Source: Butyricicoccus pullicaecorum (GTDB lineage Bacteria > Bacillota > Clostridia > Oscillospirales > Butyricicoccaceae). From it: a stretch of 64,000 nucleotides of DNA. Under the pieces are notes generated by a model. It was given only the letters and a program-made list of their open reading frames with translations, had not been told where the DNA came from and ran no database searches. Positions 55,838-64,000 of the stretch are shown here, piece by piece (the stretch's first letter is position 1; each line of letters begins with the position of its first letter). A program made the translations under genes and the position numbers. The stretch spans positions 1 through 64,000 of the forward strand of contig JAGZIY010000011.1 in assembly GCA_018365995.1 (NCBI GenBank). The letters run 5' to 3'.

Positions 55838-56860
55838 ATGACAAGCAAGCAAACCGACGTACATATGGTTCCTGAGGAAAAGGAACTGCACCCCATCGGC
55901 GGACTTTCGATTTTAATGCTCGATCTCGTCCTCTGCGTCCTTGCCATCATATCCATCGTGATCAGCGCGGGATACATGGAAACCAATTTTCTGTTCTTTG
56001 GTATCCTCATGGGCATCAGTATTCTGTGGCTCTCACTGCCCTCATGGCTGCTTCTCATCGGTCTGCATGTCATCAAACCCAACGAAGCGCTTGTCCTGAC
56101 TCTGTTCGGACACTATATCGGCACAATCAAAACCCCCGGATTTTATTTCACCAATCCCTTCTGCTCGTCCGTTAATCCCGCAGCAGAAAGCATCAATGCC
56201 CAGCTGGGCAAAGCGGAAACCGAAGCTGCTTCCAGAGGAAAGGTTGTCGTAGGCTCTGCCCGCATAAGCAAAAAGATTTCCCTCAAAACTATGACGCTCA
56301 ACAATGAAAAGCAGAAAATCAATGATCTTTTGGGCAATCCCATTATCATTGGCATTGCGGTCATCTGGCGCGTTGCAGATACTGCCAAGGCAGTCTTTGA
56401 GGTCGATAATTATCAGGAGTTCCTGTCTATCCAGTGTGACTCTGCCCTGCGCAACATCGTGCGTCTCTATCCCTATGATGTAGCAGACGACGGAAGTGAT
56501 GAAAAAAGTCTGCGCGGCTCTGCTCAGGAAATTGCGGAAAACCTCAAGCAGGAGATTGCCGCACGCGTTGCACCTGCCGGTCTGGAAATTTTGGAAGCCC
56601 GCATTACCCATCTTGCCTACGCCCCTGAAATTGCCGCTGTCATGCTGCAGCGCCAGCAGGCCTCCGCTGTCATTGATGCACGCAAAATGATTGTTGACGG
56701 CGCCGTGGGTATGGTGGAAATGGCACTCGACAAATTGAACGAAAGACAAATCGTAGAGCTTGATGAAGAACGCAAGGCACAAATGGTTTCCAATCTGATG
56801 ATTGTTCTGTGCAGCAGCAAAGATGCACAGCCCGTCGTGAACAGCGGTTCTCTCTATTAA
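55838..56860 (+). CDS. SPFH/band 7 membrane protein
   Basis: 340 residues. Two membrane helices near the N-terminus (about 25-48 and 53-75), then the SPFH domain (HVIKPNEALVLTLFGHYIGTIKTPGF, split: residues 78-103), VIWRVADTAKAVFEV, and a coiled-coil part with GLEILEARITHLAYAPEIAAVMLQRQQA. Such proteins scaffold membrane microdomains. AAGGAG lies 7 bases before the ATG at 55838. In other Bacillota this gene is linked with a small Arc-like protein, as found here at 57499 after one intervening opposite-strand gene. Confidence 0.9.
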   Translation: MTSKQTDVHMVPEEKELHPIGGLSILMLDLVLCVLAIISIVISAGYMETNFLFFGILMGISILWLSLPSWLLLIGLHVIKPNEALVLTLFGHYIGTIKTPGFYFTNPFCSSVNPAAESINAQLGKAETEAASRGKVVVGSARISKKISLKTMTLNNEKQKINDLLGNPIIIGIAVIWRVADTAKAVFEVDNYQEFLSIQCDSALRNIVRLYPYDVADDGSDEKSLRGSAQEIAENLKQEIAARVAPAGLEILEARITHLAYAPEIAAVMLQRQQASAVIDARKMIVDGAVGMVEMALDKLNERQIVELDEERKAQMVSNLMIVLCSSKDAQPVVNSGSLY

Positions 56861-56871
56861 AATGAAAAAAA

Positions 56872-56906
56872 CAAGCCGGATTGCAGCATTTGCAATCCGG
56901 CTCTAT
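56872..56906 (-). terminator. bidirectional terminator between the SPFH gene and the convergent gene
   Basis: AGCCGGATTGCA (56874-56885) pairs with TGCAATCCGGCT (56891-56902) around GCATT. The minus strand continues into a long T run. Confidence 0.85.
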
Positions 56907-56915
56907 GCCCGTTTT

Positions 56916-57335
56916 TCACGCCTGCTCCGGCTCCACTCCACATTCATACCAGAGCGGCAAAACCGCCTGATGCGTTGTGTAGGTATTGGATATCCGTGTA
57001 CCCGCTTCCACCTGTGTGGTCTGCACTTCAAATTCTGTTCCATCTGCGCAGCAAAAGACAAAGTTTACATTTTCTGCCCCGCTGATCTCTGTTCCCAGCC
57101 CCTTCCGTACACGCAGGTCATAGAGAGTCTGATAAACCTTCTCTATGGCTGTTCGGTCTTTCACAACCTTTTGGTACGTTTCCTCCGGCACAATATGGTG
57201 GTACATGATTACGGTTTCCACGTCTTGCACCGCAAAGGGCAGGGTCAGCTTGGGCAAAGTAAAATACCGCACTCCTGTAACCCATAATAGACAAACAGCA
57301 ATCCCTGTCAAAAACAAAAGACCTATTTTCCTCAT
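56916..57335 (-). CDS. membrane-anchored protein of unknown function
   Basis: 139 residues with one N-terminal hydrophobic segment (KIGLLFLTGIAVCLLWVTGV) and a beta-rich outside domain. Ends GVEPEQA. No family is recognised. The ATG at 57335 is preferred over a GTG at 57344 that abuts the weak AAGAAG site. It lies between the SPFH gene and the ribbon-helix-helix gene on the other strand. Confidence 0.65.
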   Translation of the reverse strand: MRKIGLLFLTGIAVCLLWVTGVRYFTLPKLTLPFAVQDVETVIMYHHIVPEETYQKVVKDRTAIEKVYQTLYDLRVRKGLGTEISGAENVNFVFCCADGTEFEVQTTQVEAGTRISNTYTTHQAVLPLWYECGVEPEQA

Positions 57336-57498
57336 CGTGCACACTTCTTTTCCATATCAGAATTACTTGTCTTTATTCTATAAAACCCATATCCGTTTGT
57401 CAACATCGGCTCTCTAAGGATCGCCAAAGCTGACATGCACAAATCCACTTGACCCTGTAATCCGGATTTGATATCATGAAATCAAGGGAGGTGGCCGC

Positions 57499-57687
57499 TT
57501 GGCTGACAAGGAAAAAGCAAAGAAACAGGTGCCACTGCGCCTTTCTGCTGCCTTATACAATGAAATTGCGCAATGGGCAGAAGATGACTTCCGCTCCATC
57601 AACGGACAAATCGAATTTCTGCTGACAGAAGCCGTGCGTAAACGCAAAAAAGGACTTCGGGCAACTGAATTTGAGGAGAAAACATGA
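57499..57687 (+). CDS. Arc-like ribbon-helix-helix protein
   Basis: 62 residues. KKQVPLRLSAALYNEIAQWA followed by RSINGQIEFLLTEAV is the strand-helix-helix pattern of Arc/MetJ DNA-binding dimers. The start is TTG at 57499 with GGGAGG 7 bases upstream. It overlaps the transaminase gene by 4 bases. Arc-like proteins of this type often accompany SPFH proteins in Bacillota; no toxin gene is adjacent. Confidence 0.82.
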   Translation: MADKEKAKKQVPLRLSAALYNEIAQWAEDDFRSINGQIEFLLTEAVRKRKKGLRATEFEEKT

Positions 57688-58526
57688 AAACCTTAGGCTA
57701 TTATAACGGGCAAATCGGCGAATTAGAGGAAATGACAATCCCCATGCTGGATCGCGGTGCATATTTTGGGGACGGTGTTTATGATGCGACCATGTGTGCC
57801 GGCTACCATATCCATAACTTAGAGGAGCATTTAGACCGCTTCTATCGCTCCGCATCACTTTTGAACATTACCGTCCCCTGCGAAAAGGACACACTGCGTA
57901 CCCTGCTTTGTACGCTTGTACACAAGCTCGATGACCCCGACCAATTCGTATACTGGCAGGTCACACGCGGCACAGCACTGCGCAGACACGCCTTTCCAGA
58001 CTGTCCGGCAAATCTGTGGGTCATGCTGACCCCTGAAAAGCCTGTCCCTCTGACGCAGACATATCGACTGATTTCGGTTGCTGATACCCGTTTTCTGCAC
58101 TGCAATATCAAAACACTCAATCTAATCCCCTCGGTTATGGCGTATCAGCAGGCAGTATCAAACGGCTGTGATGAAGCAGTCTTTCACCGAGATGGCATCG
58201 TGACCGAATGTGCACACTCCAATATCCATATCCTGAAGAACGGCGTGTTCTATACACACCCCGCGGACTGCCACATTCTTGCCGGCATTGCGCGTGCACA
58301 CCTCATTGAAATATGCGGCACATTGGACATTCCGGTTGCCGAACAACCCTTTTCACTCGATACACTGCGTCAGGCAGATGAAATCATTGTTTCTTCCTCC
58401 GGCGATTTTTGTATGCGTGCCTGTGAATTGGACGGTCAGCCCATTGGCGGAAAGGATCCTGTACGCCTCAAAAAGCTGCAAGATGCCATCTGGCAGCAGT
58501 TTTTAGAGGATACCAAACAAATGTAA
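57684..58526 (+). CDS. dat: D-amino-acid transaminase (PLP fold type IV)
   Basis: 280 residues. Interconverts D-alanine and D-glutamate, supplying D-Glu for peptidoglycan. PLP Lys143 lies in NIKTLNLIPSVMA; MLDRGAYFGDGVYD, EEHLDRF, VTRGTALR and ECAHSNIHIL (Glu for PLP pyridine nitrogen) match the D-amino-acid transaminase subgroup. Branched-chain or aminodeoxychorismate activity is less likely given these motifs. It starts inside the ribbon-helix-helix gene stop (ATGA). Confidence 0.88.
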   Translation: MKTLGYYNGQIGELEEMTIPMLDRGAYFGDGVYDATMCAGYHIHNLEEHLDRFYRSASLLNITVPCEKDTLRTLLCTLVHKLDDPDQFVYWQVTRGTALRRHAFPDCPANLWVMLTPEKPVPLTQTYRLISVADTRFLHCNIKTLNLIPSVMAYQQAVSNGCDEAVFHRDGIVTECAHSNIHILKNGVFYTHPADCHILAGIARAHLIEICGTLDIPVAEQPFSLDTLRQADEIIVSSSGDFCMRACELDGQPIGGKDPVRLKKLQDAIWQQFLEDTKQM

Positions 58527-58537
58527 GCACTGCTTCC

Positions 58538-58567
58538 TGTCACCCGATATGGGTGACAGTTTTTTTA
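58538..58567 (+). terminator. terminator after dat
   Basis: CTGTCACCC (58538-58546) pairs with GGGTGACAG around GATAT, followed by T7; the T run extends into the last codons of the convergent CAP-domain gene. Confidence 0.9.
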
Positions 58568-59098
58568 ATCTGCAAACAGCTGTACCCAGTAGTTTCTTCC
58601 GTTGACTACGACCTGCCCCACACCAATGCGTCCGAATCGACTGGACAGGATATTGGCACGGTGTCCGCTTGAACCCATCCACGCAGACATCACCATCTGC
58701 GCACTGGTTTGCCCTGCTGCAATATTCTCTCCTGCTGTGCGATAGGATACGCCCATTTCAGAAAGGATTGTAAGACCACGGCTGCCATTGGGTCGGGTGT
58801 GGGAAAATTTCTTTGCCAACTCTGCTGCGCGCTGACTGGCTGCTCGATTCATTGCAGCATCCGATTTCAGCGCAGGCAGCCCATTTCTTGCACGCGCCGC
58901 ATTGACCTGCTGGATCACAGCCTGCGCGCCCTGATTTTGTGTATTTCCCTGCGGTCTTCCGAAGGAATACTGCACGCCTTGCATCTGTGATACAATCGCA
59001 GGTCTTTCCTCTTCGTATGCTGCCTGTGCACCTGATGTACCTGCGAGTAGGACTGTTCCGACCAGCATCGCTGTGCAAATTTGAATCTTCCGTTTCAT
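58565..59098 (-). CDS. secreted CAP/SCP-domain protein
   Basis: 177 residues. Signal peptide KRKIQICTAMLVGTVLLAGTS with cleavage near AQA. The CAP core has VIQQVNAARARNGLPAL, ASQRAAELAKKFSHTRPNG, GENIAAGQTSAQMVMSAWM, and SSGHRANILSSRFGRIGVG, with the two conserved His. Family members in Bacillota are extracellular and mostly of unknown activity. GGAGG precedes the ATG at 59098. Confidence 0.9.
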   Translation of the reverse strand: MKRKIQICTAMLVGTVLLAGTSGAQAAYEEERPAIVSQMQGVQYSFGRPQGNTQNQGAQAVIQQVNAARARNGLPALKSDAAMNRAASQRAAELAKKFSHTRPNGSRGLTILSEMGVSYRTAGENIAAGQTSAQMVMSAWMGSSGHRANILSSRFGRIGVGQVVVNGRNYWVQLFAD

Positions 59099-59240
59099 AT
59101 CAAAAAACCTCCTGTATTTCAGGCAATACGACAAAAAGATATCGAACCGCCCGATTGCCTTACGGCTTGTTTTCCATGATACGGAAAGTTAGGTCAGAAT
59201 TGCAATGGAAACATCTCTTATATCTGGAAAAACACAACAA

Positions 59241-59276
59241 AAAAGAGTGGAAATCACCATTTACTTCCACTCTTTC
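59241..59276. terminator. hairpin upstream of the CAP gene
   Basis: AAAGAGTGGAA (59242-59252) pairs with TTCCACTCTTT (59265-59275). Together with the hairpin at 59315-59337 it separates the yjbQ operon from the CAP gene. Confidence 0.7.
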
Positions 59277-59314
59277 CATGTATTTTGATTTAATTTATCA
59301 CAAAATTATGGAAC

Positions 59315-59337
59315 AAGACGTGCATCAAACACGTCTT
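59315..59337 (-). terminator. terminator overlapping the yjbQ-like stop
   Basis: AAGACGTG pairs with CACGTCTT around CATCAAA; it begins at the stop codon of the yjbQ-like gene. The T run is poor. Confidence 0.55.
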
Positions 59338-59684
59338 CAGGCTCCTACATCTGCCATCACTTTGACAAAATAGGTACGGCTGTCTGGTCCGTCACACTCC
59401 ACAAAATAAACACTCTGCCACGTGCCAAGCAGCGGCTTTCCATTCTCAACCATCAGGATTTCGCTCGCACGGGCGCTGTGGCACGCACGGCTGAAATCCT
59501 CCCGCCGCGCCCCATACCGTGCTGTTGTATTTTCACCAATCCAAATGCCAGCCATGGTATGCGGACAGAACACCGTACAGATACCGGACTGTATGCCCGC
59601 ATCGCTGATTGACTTACACACTGCCGCCGTAATATCATAACAGCCCTGCTGTTCTGTATGCAGGGTAAAGGACTGTGTTTTCAT
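59337..59684 (-). CDS. YjbQ-family protein, short variant
   Basis: 115 residues. CPHTMAGIWIGEN and LLGTWQSVYFVECDGPDSRTYFVKV match YjbQ proteins (some have thiamine-phosphate-synthase activity in vitro). Typical members are ~130-140 residues with a His-containing middle segment and HTTAGI; here the middle is about 20 residues shorter and Thr is replaced by Met. GAGGAGG precedes the ATG at 59684. Last gene of the DUF896-cca-HD operon. Confidence 0.82.
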   Translation of the reverse strand: MKTQSFTLHTEQQGCYDITAAVCKSISDAGIQSGICTVFCPHTMAGIWIGENTTARYGARREDFSRACHSARASEILMVENGKPLLGTWQSVYFVECDGPDSRTYFVKVMADVGA

Positions 59685-59693
59685 GCTGCCTCC

Positions 59694-60266
59694 TCATTCA
59701 CTGCGCGATTCGTGCAGATAGGTTGCCTCCAAATCGGATAAATGCAGCTTTACTGCAAGCGGATATCGCTCATAGGCATTGGCGATAGCAAACGAGCCTG
59801 CGCGTGCAGAATCATCGAATCCACCCATATGCCAGCGGATTGCAACCGCCTCCTCATTTTTCAGCTTCATAAAGCGCTCGATCAGAAAGACAGATTTTTC
59901 TCCATGCCCATAGGGAAAACGGTCATTAACGACATAGACCGGAACCTTTTCCCACATACCCTCGTCATTCTTGCGGTTGCGGTATTCCACATCATAAAAA
60001 CCTGCCTTGCACAAGTCGTGCAGCAGCGTGCAGATGGTACAGCTTTCCAAATCATCATTCTCCGGGTCATAATGCTTTTCCAGAAATACATGGTATACAT
60101 TGAGACTATGCGCGAGCAGCCCGCCCGCATAGGCGGCATGGAATCGGGTAGATGCAGGTGCAGAAAAGAAATCCGTGCTTTCCAGCCACTCGAGCAGCTT
60201 ATCTGCCCCGCGTCTGGTCACATTGGCGCGAAACAGATCCAGAAATTCTTGTTTATTATCAGACAT
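59694..60266 (-). CDS. HD-domain hydrolase
   Basis: 190 residues. AHSLNVYHVFLEK supplies the first His, TICTLLHDLCKAGFY the HD pair, and YGHGEKSVFLIERF plus AIRWHMGGFDD further ligands, giving an H...HD...H...D metal site. Predicted phosphohydrolase, substrate unknown. The start at 60266 (AAGGAG upstream) overlaps the cca stop by 8 bases. Confidence 0.85.
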   Translation of the reverse strand: MSDNKQEFLDLFRANVTRRGADKLLEWLESTDFFSAPASTRFHAAYAGGLLAHSLNVYHVFLEKHYDPENDDLESCTICTLLHDLCKAGFYDVEYRNRKNDEGMWEKVPVYVVNDRFPYGHGEKSVFLIERFMKLKNEEAVAIRWHMGGFDDSARAGSFAIANAYERYPLAVKLHLSDLEATYLHESRSE

Positions 60267-61599
60267 ATTGATTCTCCTTCCATTGTGCAGCACAGCTCCG
60301 CAGTGCATCCGGCTCATTCGGAACGCTCCCCTCGACAACCTGCGCAAGCAGCCAATCTAATGCCGCACCCACGCGGGGTCCGGACAGTCCCATCTGACAC
60401 AGCATATGCCCATCAATTGCAAGTTCGTGCAGGGTCAGGCAGGGTGCCTGTGCACAAATCTGATTGACCAGCCGCTCGGTTTGCTGCAATTCCTGCAAAT
60501 GAACGGAAAATGTGTCCTGTCCGGTGCAGTCTGCCTTTTTAATGGACAGCAGCTTTCGCGTACACGCTTCTCCATGCTTTGCCAAAAAGCGCCGTACCTG
60601 CCGCTCTGTCTGACCAATCGGATGGTCATGCAGCAAAACAAGGCTTGTGACCTCTTTGCGCAATGCGTTTGCCGTATGCAGACGTACCATCACCTGTTCT
60701 GCCAAAGTGCGGCTGATTTCTGGGTGCCCATAAAAATGTCCTACCCCAGCATCATCAATCGTATAAGCATGCGGTTTTCCGCTGTCATGCAGCAGCATCA
60801 CCCAGCGCAGACATGACTGTGCTGGCACAGCCTCCACAGCGCGGACGGTATGCTCCCACACATCATAGCGATGATGTGGATTGTGCTGGCATAGTCCAAA
60901 CATAGGCGCTGCCTCCGGCAGAACCACGGCAAGCACTGCGCGATACCTGCGCAGGGCACGCCCAACATACCGGCTGGTCAAAAGCGCATCAAGCTCTGCA
61001 AAAACCCGCTCGGCTGCAACCATTTCCAAACGATACATTTGCCGATACATGGCATCAGTTGTCTGTTCTTCTATCTGAAAGCCGGTTTTTCCCACGAAGC
61101 GCACACCACGCAAGATACGCAGCGCATCTTCCGCAAAGCGCACATCTGCATCTCCAACCGCACGCAACACACCGTTTTGCAAATCCGTCTGCCCTCCAAA
61201 TGGGTCACACAGTCCGCGCTCCGGATGATACGCCATTGCATTGATGGTAAAATCGCGTCGTGCAAGGTCATCCTCCACACGGGATAAGAAGCACACACTG
61301 TCCGGATGCCGTCCGTCGGTATAAGTGCTCTCTCCACGATAGGTCGTGACCTCAAGCGCCATGCCCGCCTGCAAGACCGTAATGGTTCCATGCTGCAAAC
61401 CAGTCAGCCGCACATTGGGAAATATTTTTTGTACCTGTTCGGGTGTTGCACTGGTTGTCAGATCCCAGTCATTGGGACGCACGCCTCGCAGACTGTCACG
61501 CACACAGCCGCCCACCGCCCACGCGGTATGACCACAGGATTCCAGCTGTTCAATCACCGCACAGACTGCCTGCGGCAATTGGATTGCCGGAACTTTCAA
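60259..61599 (-). CDS. cca: CCA tRNA nucleotidyltransferase
   Basis: 446 residues. Adds or repairs the 3'-CCA end of tRNA. Class II polymerase-beta-like head: AVGGCVRDSLRGVRPNDWDLTT (Gly-rich motif and DxD, split: residues 28-49), RRDFTINAMAYHPERGLCDPFGG, then VRFAEDALRILRGVRF and a C-terminal HD-containing region (WVMLLHDSGKPHAY). It starts within the DUF896 stop (ATGA). The tRNA gene seen here already encodes CCA, so this enzyme would mainly act in repair for that tRNA. Confidence 0.95.
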   Translation of the reverse strand: MKVPAIQLPQAVCAVIEQLESCGHTAWAVGGCVRDSLRGVRPNDWDLTTSATPEQVQKIFPNVRLTGLQHGTITVLQAGMALEVTTYRGESTYTDGRHPDSVCFLSRVEDDLARRDFTINAMAYHPERGLCDPFGGQTDLQNGVLRAVGDADVRFAEDALRILRGVRFVGKTGFQIEEQTTDAMYRQMYRLEMVAAERVFAELDALLTSRYVGRALRRYRAVLAVVLPEAAPMFGLCQHNPHHRYDVWEHTVRAVEAVPAQSCLRWVMLLHDSGKPHAYTIDDAGVGHFYGHPEISRTLAEQVMVRLHTANALRKEVTSLVLLHDHPIGQTERQVRRFLAKHGEACTRKLLSIKKADCTGQDTFSVHLQELQQTERLVNQICAQAPCLTLHELAIDGHMLCQMGLSGPRVGAALDWLLAQVVEGSVPNEPDALRSCAAQWKENQYV

Positions 61600-61808
61600 T
61601 TTCCCTTCCTCTTTTGCCGCAGGCGGTAAGAGGTTCCGTCCGGATTGAGAACTACGGTATTGTCAAGCTGTGCCTTTAGACTGTTGCGAAAACCTGCAAT
61701 ATAGGCCTCCCGAAGCTGCTGCTGCTCTGCCTTTTCCTCCGGCGTCAAGCCCTCTGTTCTTGCTTTTTTTGCAAGCGCATTGATGCGCTGAATTTTCTCG
61801 TCTGTCAT
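61596..61808 (-). CDS. DUF896 (YnzC-like) protein
   Basis: 70 residues. KIQRINALAKKARTEGLTPEE and QQQLREAYIAGFRNSLKAQL, split at about residue 25, are the family pattern: two antiparallel helices. GAGGG lies before the ATG at 61808. Heads the operon with cca. In Bacillus a relative is SOS-controlled; no such site is seen here. Confidence 0.9.
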   Translation of the reverse strand: MTDEKIQRINALAKKARTEGLTPEEKAEQQQLREAYIAGFRNSLKAQLDNTVVLNPDGTSYRLRQKRKGN

Positions 61809-62547
61809 GGGTAAAAAATCCCTCCATTCTATTTCAAGTCTATTATAACAGTCCCTCTGCCCTGTGTCATGCTCTTTTTCTCAAAAGCAATTGTGATTTT
61901 CGGTAAATCTCTTCTCTCACCCGAGATGGCATCTGCTGTCATCGCAATAAAAATGGGATTTTGAAAGCATGCTGTCTCGTGCTGTGCTATCATAGAGCAA
62001 AATTTACCGCCTTTCTGTACATGCTGAAATATACAAATGAAAATATCATCTATACTACTTAGAAACGCGAAAAAGAGAGCATAAAAATCCCACACAAAAC
62101 ACATGGTCTGCATATAAAAATATTCAGTTGCATCAGAAACCCATTATCGATTCCTTTTCCAAATCCATTCTATATCGGGAAATCGGAAATGCAGCACAAA
62201 ACCTAAAGCAATGACCACAATCAATGTCCCCCACATAGCAAAAGATTTTTATAAATTTCCTGCTATCATTCTTTACCTTTTCAATATCTAGATAAATAGC
62301 CGCAACCTTTTCAATTGTTATATGCACGCGGAAATTTTTGAAAACAAAGATTTATGGGATGATATATCATTGGCTTTGCAGCTATATGGAAATTGTGTCC
62401 CTTTGTTCTGCTTGATTCCCAACCACAAACAGGTTTTTCTGGCAGGCTGATTCCTGTTTGTCAGATGATCTTCGGTTCTTGACCGACTCAAATACGCATG
62501 TTACAATAAGACCAAATCACAATTCCAGAACTCCGGAGGGATATCGT
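61809..62547. other. long intergenic stretch before metY with a hairpin and promoter
   Basis: 740 bases with no convincing gene. Short minus-strand frames (61829-62113, 62133-62327) lack good starts and look non-coding or degraded; one reads MWGTLIVVIALGFVLHF, a short membrane-like peptide without a ribosome site. ACAAACAGG (62425-62433) pairs with CCTGTTTGT (62453-62461). No SAM-riboswitch or T-box core was seen. Confidence 0.5.
62479..62507 (+). promoter_or_regulatory. metY promoter
   Basis: TTGACC (62479-62484), 17 bases, TACAAT (62502-62507), 41 bases before the ATG at 62548; a hairpin (62425-62461) lies just upstream. Confidence 0.75.
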
Positions 62548-63813
62548 ATGAAAATTGAAACGCAATGCCTGCACGAGGGTTATCAACCAAAAAACGGTGA
62601 GCCAAGTGCGCTTCCCATCGTGCAGTCCACAACATACAGATTTGACTCGACTGCGCATATTGCAGATCTGTTCGATATGCCAACCGAATTTATGTATTCC
62701 CGCTTTGCCAATCCCACCTGTGACGCGGTAGAAAAGAAAATCGCAGCACTGGAGGGCGGCGCAGGTGCTATGCTGACCTCCTCTGGTCAGGCGGCTTCTC
62801 TTTTATCTATCCTCAACCTCTGCTCCGCTGGTGACAGCTTTATTGCAGCTACGACAATCTACGGCGGCAGCATCAATCTATTCGGCGTAACACTCAAAAA
62901 ATTAGGTATTGAGTGTATTTGGGCAGATGCTGAAGCAGATGCAGATGAAATCCAAAAGCTGTTCAAGCCCAATACCAAGGCGGTATTCGGGGAGACGCTG
63001 GCAAATCCGGCGCTCACTGTATTTGACATTGAAAAATGGGCAGACCTCGCGCACAAGAACGGTGTCCCCCTCATTGTTGACAACACCTTTGCCACACCTT
63101 ATCTCTGCCGTCCCATTTCCTTTGGCGCGGACATTGTAATCCACTCCACATCGAAGTACATGGACGGTCATGCACTCCAGTGCGGCGGTGTCATCGTGGA
63201 CAGCGGCAAGTTTGATTGGGCGGCTTCCGGCAAATTTCCGGACTTCACCGAGCCAGACGAAAGCTATCATGGTGTTGTCTATACCCGTGATTTTGGAGCG
63301 CTTGCTTACATTATCAAAGCACGTATGCAGCTCATGCGTGACTTTGGCTGTTATCCAGCAGCACACTCTGCATTCCTGCTGAACCTTGGTCTGGAAACCC
63401 TTGCACTTCGCATGCAGCGCTATTGTGAAAACGCACAGATTGTTGCAAAGCACCTGCAAAGTTCCGATAAGATCGCACAGGTTCGCTATCCCGGGCTGGA
63501 AAGCGATGCGCACCATACGCGCGCGCAGAAATATCTGCCGCTCGGCACCTCTGGGGTCATGTCTATTGATATCAAGGGCGGACGCGAAACAGCTATGAAG
63601 TTCATGGACAGCCTAAAGCTGGCATCCAATGAAGTACATGTCGCAGATATCCGTACCTGCGTTTTACACCCAGCCTCTGAAACTCATCGCCAGCTTACCA
63701 GCGAACAGTTGGAAGCTGCCGGCATACAGCCCGGACTTGTACGCCTGTCTGTCGGTCTTGAAAATGTACAGGATATCATTGCAGATCTTGATCAGGCACT
63801 TGCACAGCTCTAA
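62548..63813 (+). CDS. metY: O-acetylhomoserine (thiol)-lyase
   Basis: 421 residues, PLP enzyme of the Cys/Met metabolism family that makes homocysteine (or methionine) from O-acetylhomoserine and sulfide or methanethiol. PLP Lys203 in HSTSKYMDGH; YSRFANPTCDAVEKKIAALEG; ALEGGAGAMLTSSGQAA; VDNTFATPYLCRP; the insert around KFPDFTEPDESYHGVVY is typical of OAH sulfhydrylases rather than cystathionine enzymes. GGAGGG lies 6 bases before the ATG at 62548. Confidence 0.93.
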   Translation: MKIETQCLHEGYQPKNGEPSALPIVQSTTYRFDSTAHIADLFDMPTEFMYSRFANPTCDAVEKKIAALEGGAGAMLTSSGQAASLLSILNLCSAGDSFIAATTIYGGSINLFGVTLKKLGIECIWADAEADADEIQKLFKPNTKAVFGETLANPALTVFDIEKWADLAHKNGVPLIVDNTFATPYLCRPISFGADIVIHSTSKYMDGHALQCGGVIVDSGKFDWAASGKFPDFTEPDESYHGVVYTRDFGALAYIIKARMQLMRDFGCYPAAHSAFLLNLGLETLALRMQRYCENAQIVAKHLQSSDKIAQVRYPGLESDAHHTRAQKYLPLGTSGVMSIDIKGGRETAMKFMDSLKLASNEVHVADIRTCVLHPASETHRQLTSEQLEAAGIQPGLVRLSVGLENVQDIIADLDQALAQL

Positions 63814-63830
63814 ATCTGGAGGTGTTTTTG

Positions 63831-64000
63831 TTGAAGATTCGTTCTATTTGTGAACAGGACAGAACATATTTTCTGTCCGCGGTCCAGTCATTTTACCAGT
63901 CTCCCGCTGTCTGCCATGCCATTCCGCCGCAAAATGCAGAGCGTACCTTTGCGCTGCTCATGCACGGTACGCCCTATGCAGATTGTCTGATTGCAGAGGC
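63831..64000 (+). CDS. GNAT-like acetyltransferase, N-terminal part (runs off window)
   Basis: A TTG at 63831 follows GGAGG by 8 bases and opens a frame to the window edge: KIRSICEQDRTYFLSAVQSF, then YQSPAVCHAIPPQNAERTF. IRSICEQDRTYFL and the following residues fit the beginning of a GNAT domain, but the acetyl-CoA site is outside the window. It is 17 bases after metY, so co-transcribed. Confidence 0.6.
   Translation, partial: MKIRSICEQDRTYFLSAVQSFYQSPAVCHAIPPQNAERTFALLMHGTPYADCLIAE

Noticed and set aside
62133..62327. Minus-strand frames in the gap before metY, including a short membrane-like peptide
   Set aside because: No good start or ribosome site; looks like non-coding or decayed sequence.
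62400..62547. SAM riboswitch or T-box before metY
   Set aside because: Neither the SAM-I core nor a T-box sequence is present; only a hairpin and a promoter are seen.

Overview
The window is a chromosomal segment of a Clostridia-type bacterium (phylum Bacillota), probably a gut Oscillospiraceae/Butyricicoccaceae relative; the family-level guess is inference. Supporting signs are strong GGAGG ribosome sites, consensus sigma-A promoters, class III fructose-bisphosphatase, DUF1836, DUF896 and DUF1385 proteins, and the gene set recA-recX-rimO-pgsA. Most of the window is ordinary housekeeping and accessory metabolism in compact operons. There is no prophage, CRISPR array or rRNA. One tRNA gene was found (Leu, anticodon TAG).

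Layout. 1-351: N-terminal part of a secreted protein cut by the window edge. 530-5040 (minus): recA, recX, two small membrane proteins, rimO and pgsA, apparently one transcription unit. 5136-10581 (minus): lipoprotein, response regulator, sensor kinase, DUF1385 membrane protein, prmC. 10745-13276 (minus): a resolvase-tail-like DNA-binding protein and fbp. 13480-14536: a small Cys-containing protein and a YjdF-like membrane protein. 14610-20950 (plus): a cobalamin riboswitch with attenuator terminator, then a NikABCDE/Opp-type ABC transporter and a methyltransferase. 20954-24608: IS200-type remnant, three zinc-ribbon proteins, and a divergent HTH regulator. 24728-30329: tRNA-Leu, nitroreductase, sirtuin, pepD, and a divergent inositol-dehydrogenase-like gene and LacI regulator. 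30503-32096: HTH-desulfoferrodoxin-like fusion, an AT-rich orphan gene and a gene-poor stretch. 32097-35685: trkH, apgM, rlmA-like. 35885-42268 (minus): two MgtA-type P-type ATPases around an orphan winged-helix regulator, with a 60-residue membrane protein. 42532-45605: HlyIII-like, DUF1836, gdhA. 45781-51472 (minus): a LacI-controlled sugar or cyclitol operon with perfect palindromic operators. 51701-55669: AlkD-like, nagZ-like, a 3.1-copy 102-bp tandem repeat, gluQ, Lrp. 55838-58526: SPFH protein, ribbon-helix-helix protein, D-amino-acid transaminase. 58565-61808 (minus): CAP protein; DUF896-cca-HD-yjbQ operon. 62548-64000: metY-like gene and the start of a GNAT gene.

The most promising regions are: (1) the B12-riboswitch-controlled nickel/cobalt-type transporter carrying its own methyltransferase; (2) the magnesium ATPase cluster with an orphan winged-helix regulator, 11-bp-spaced direct repeats at the mgtA promoter, an out-of-frame leader ORF and a small membrane protein; (3) the 102-bp tandem hairpin repeat between nagZ and gluQ. 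All functional claims come from reading the sequence; no database search was run.
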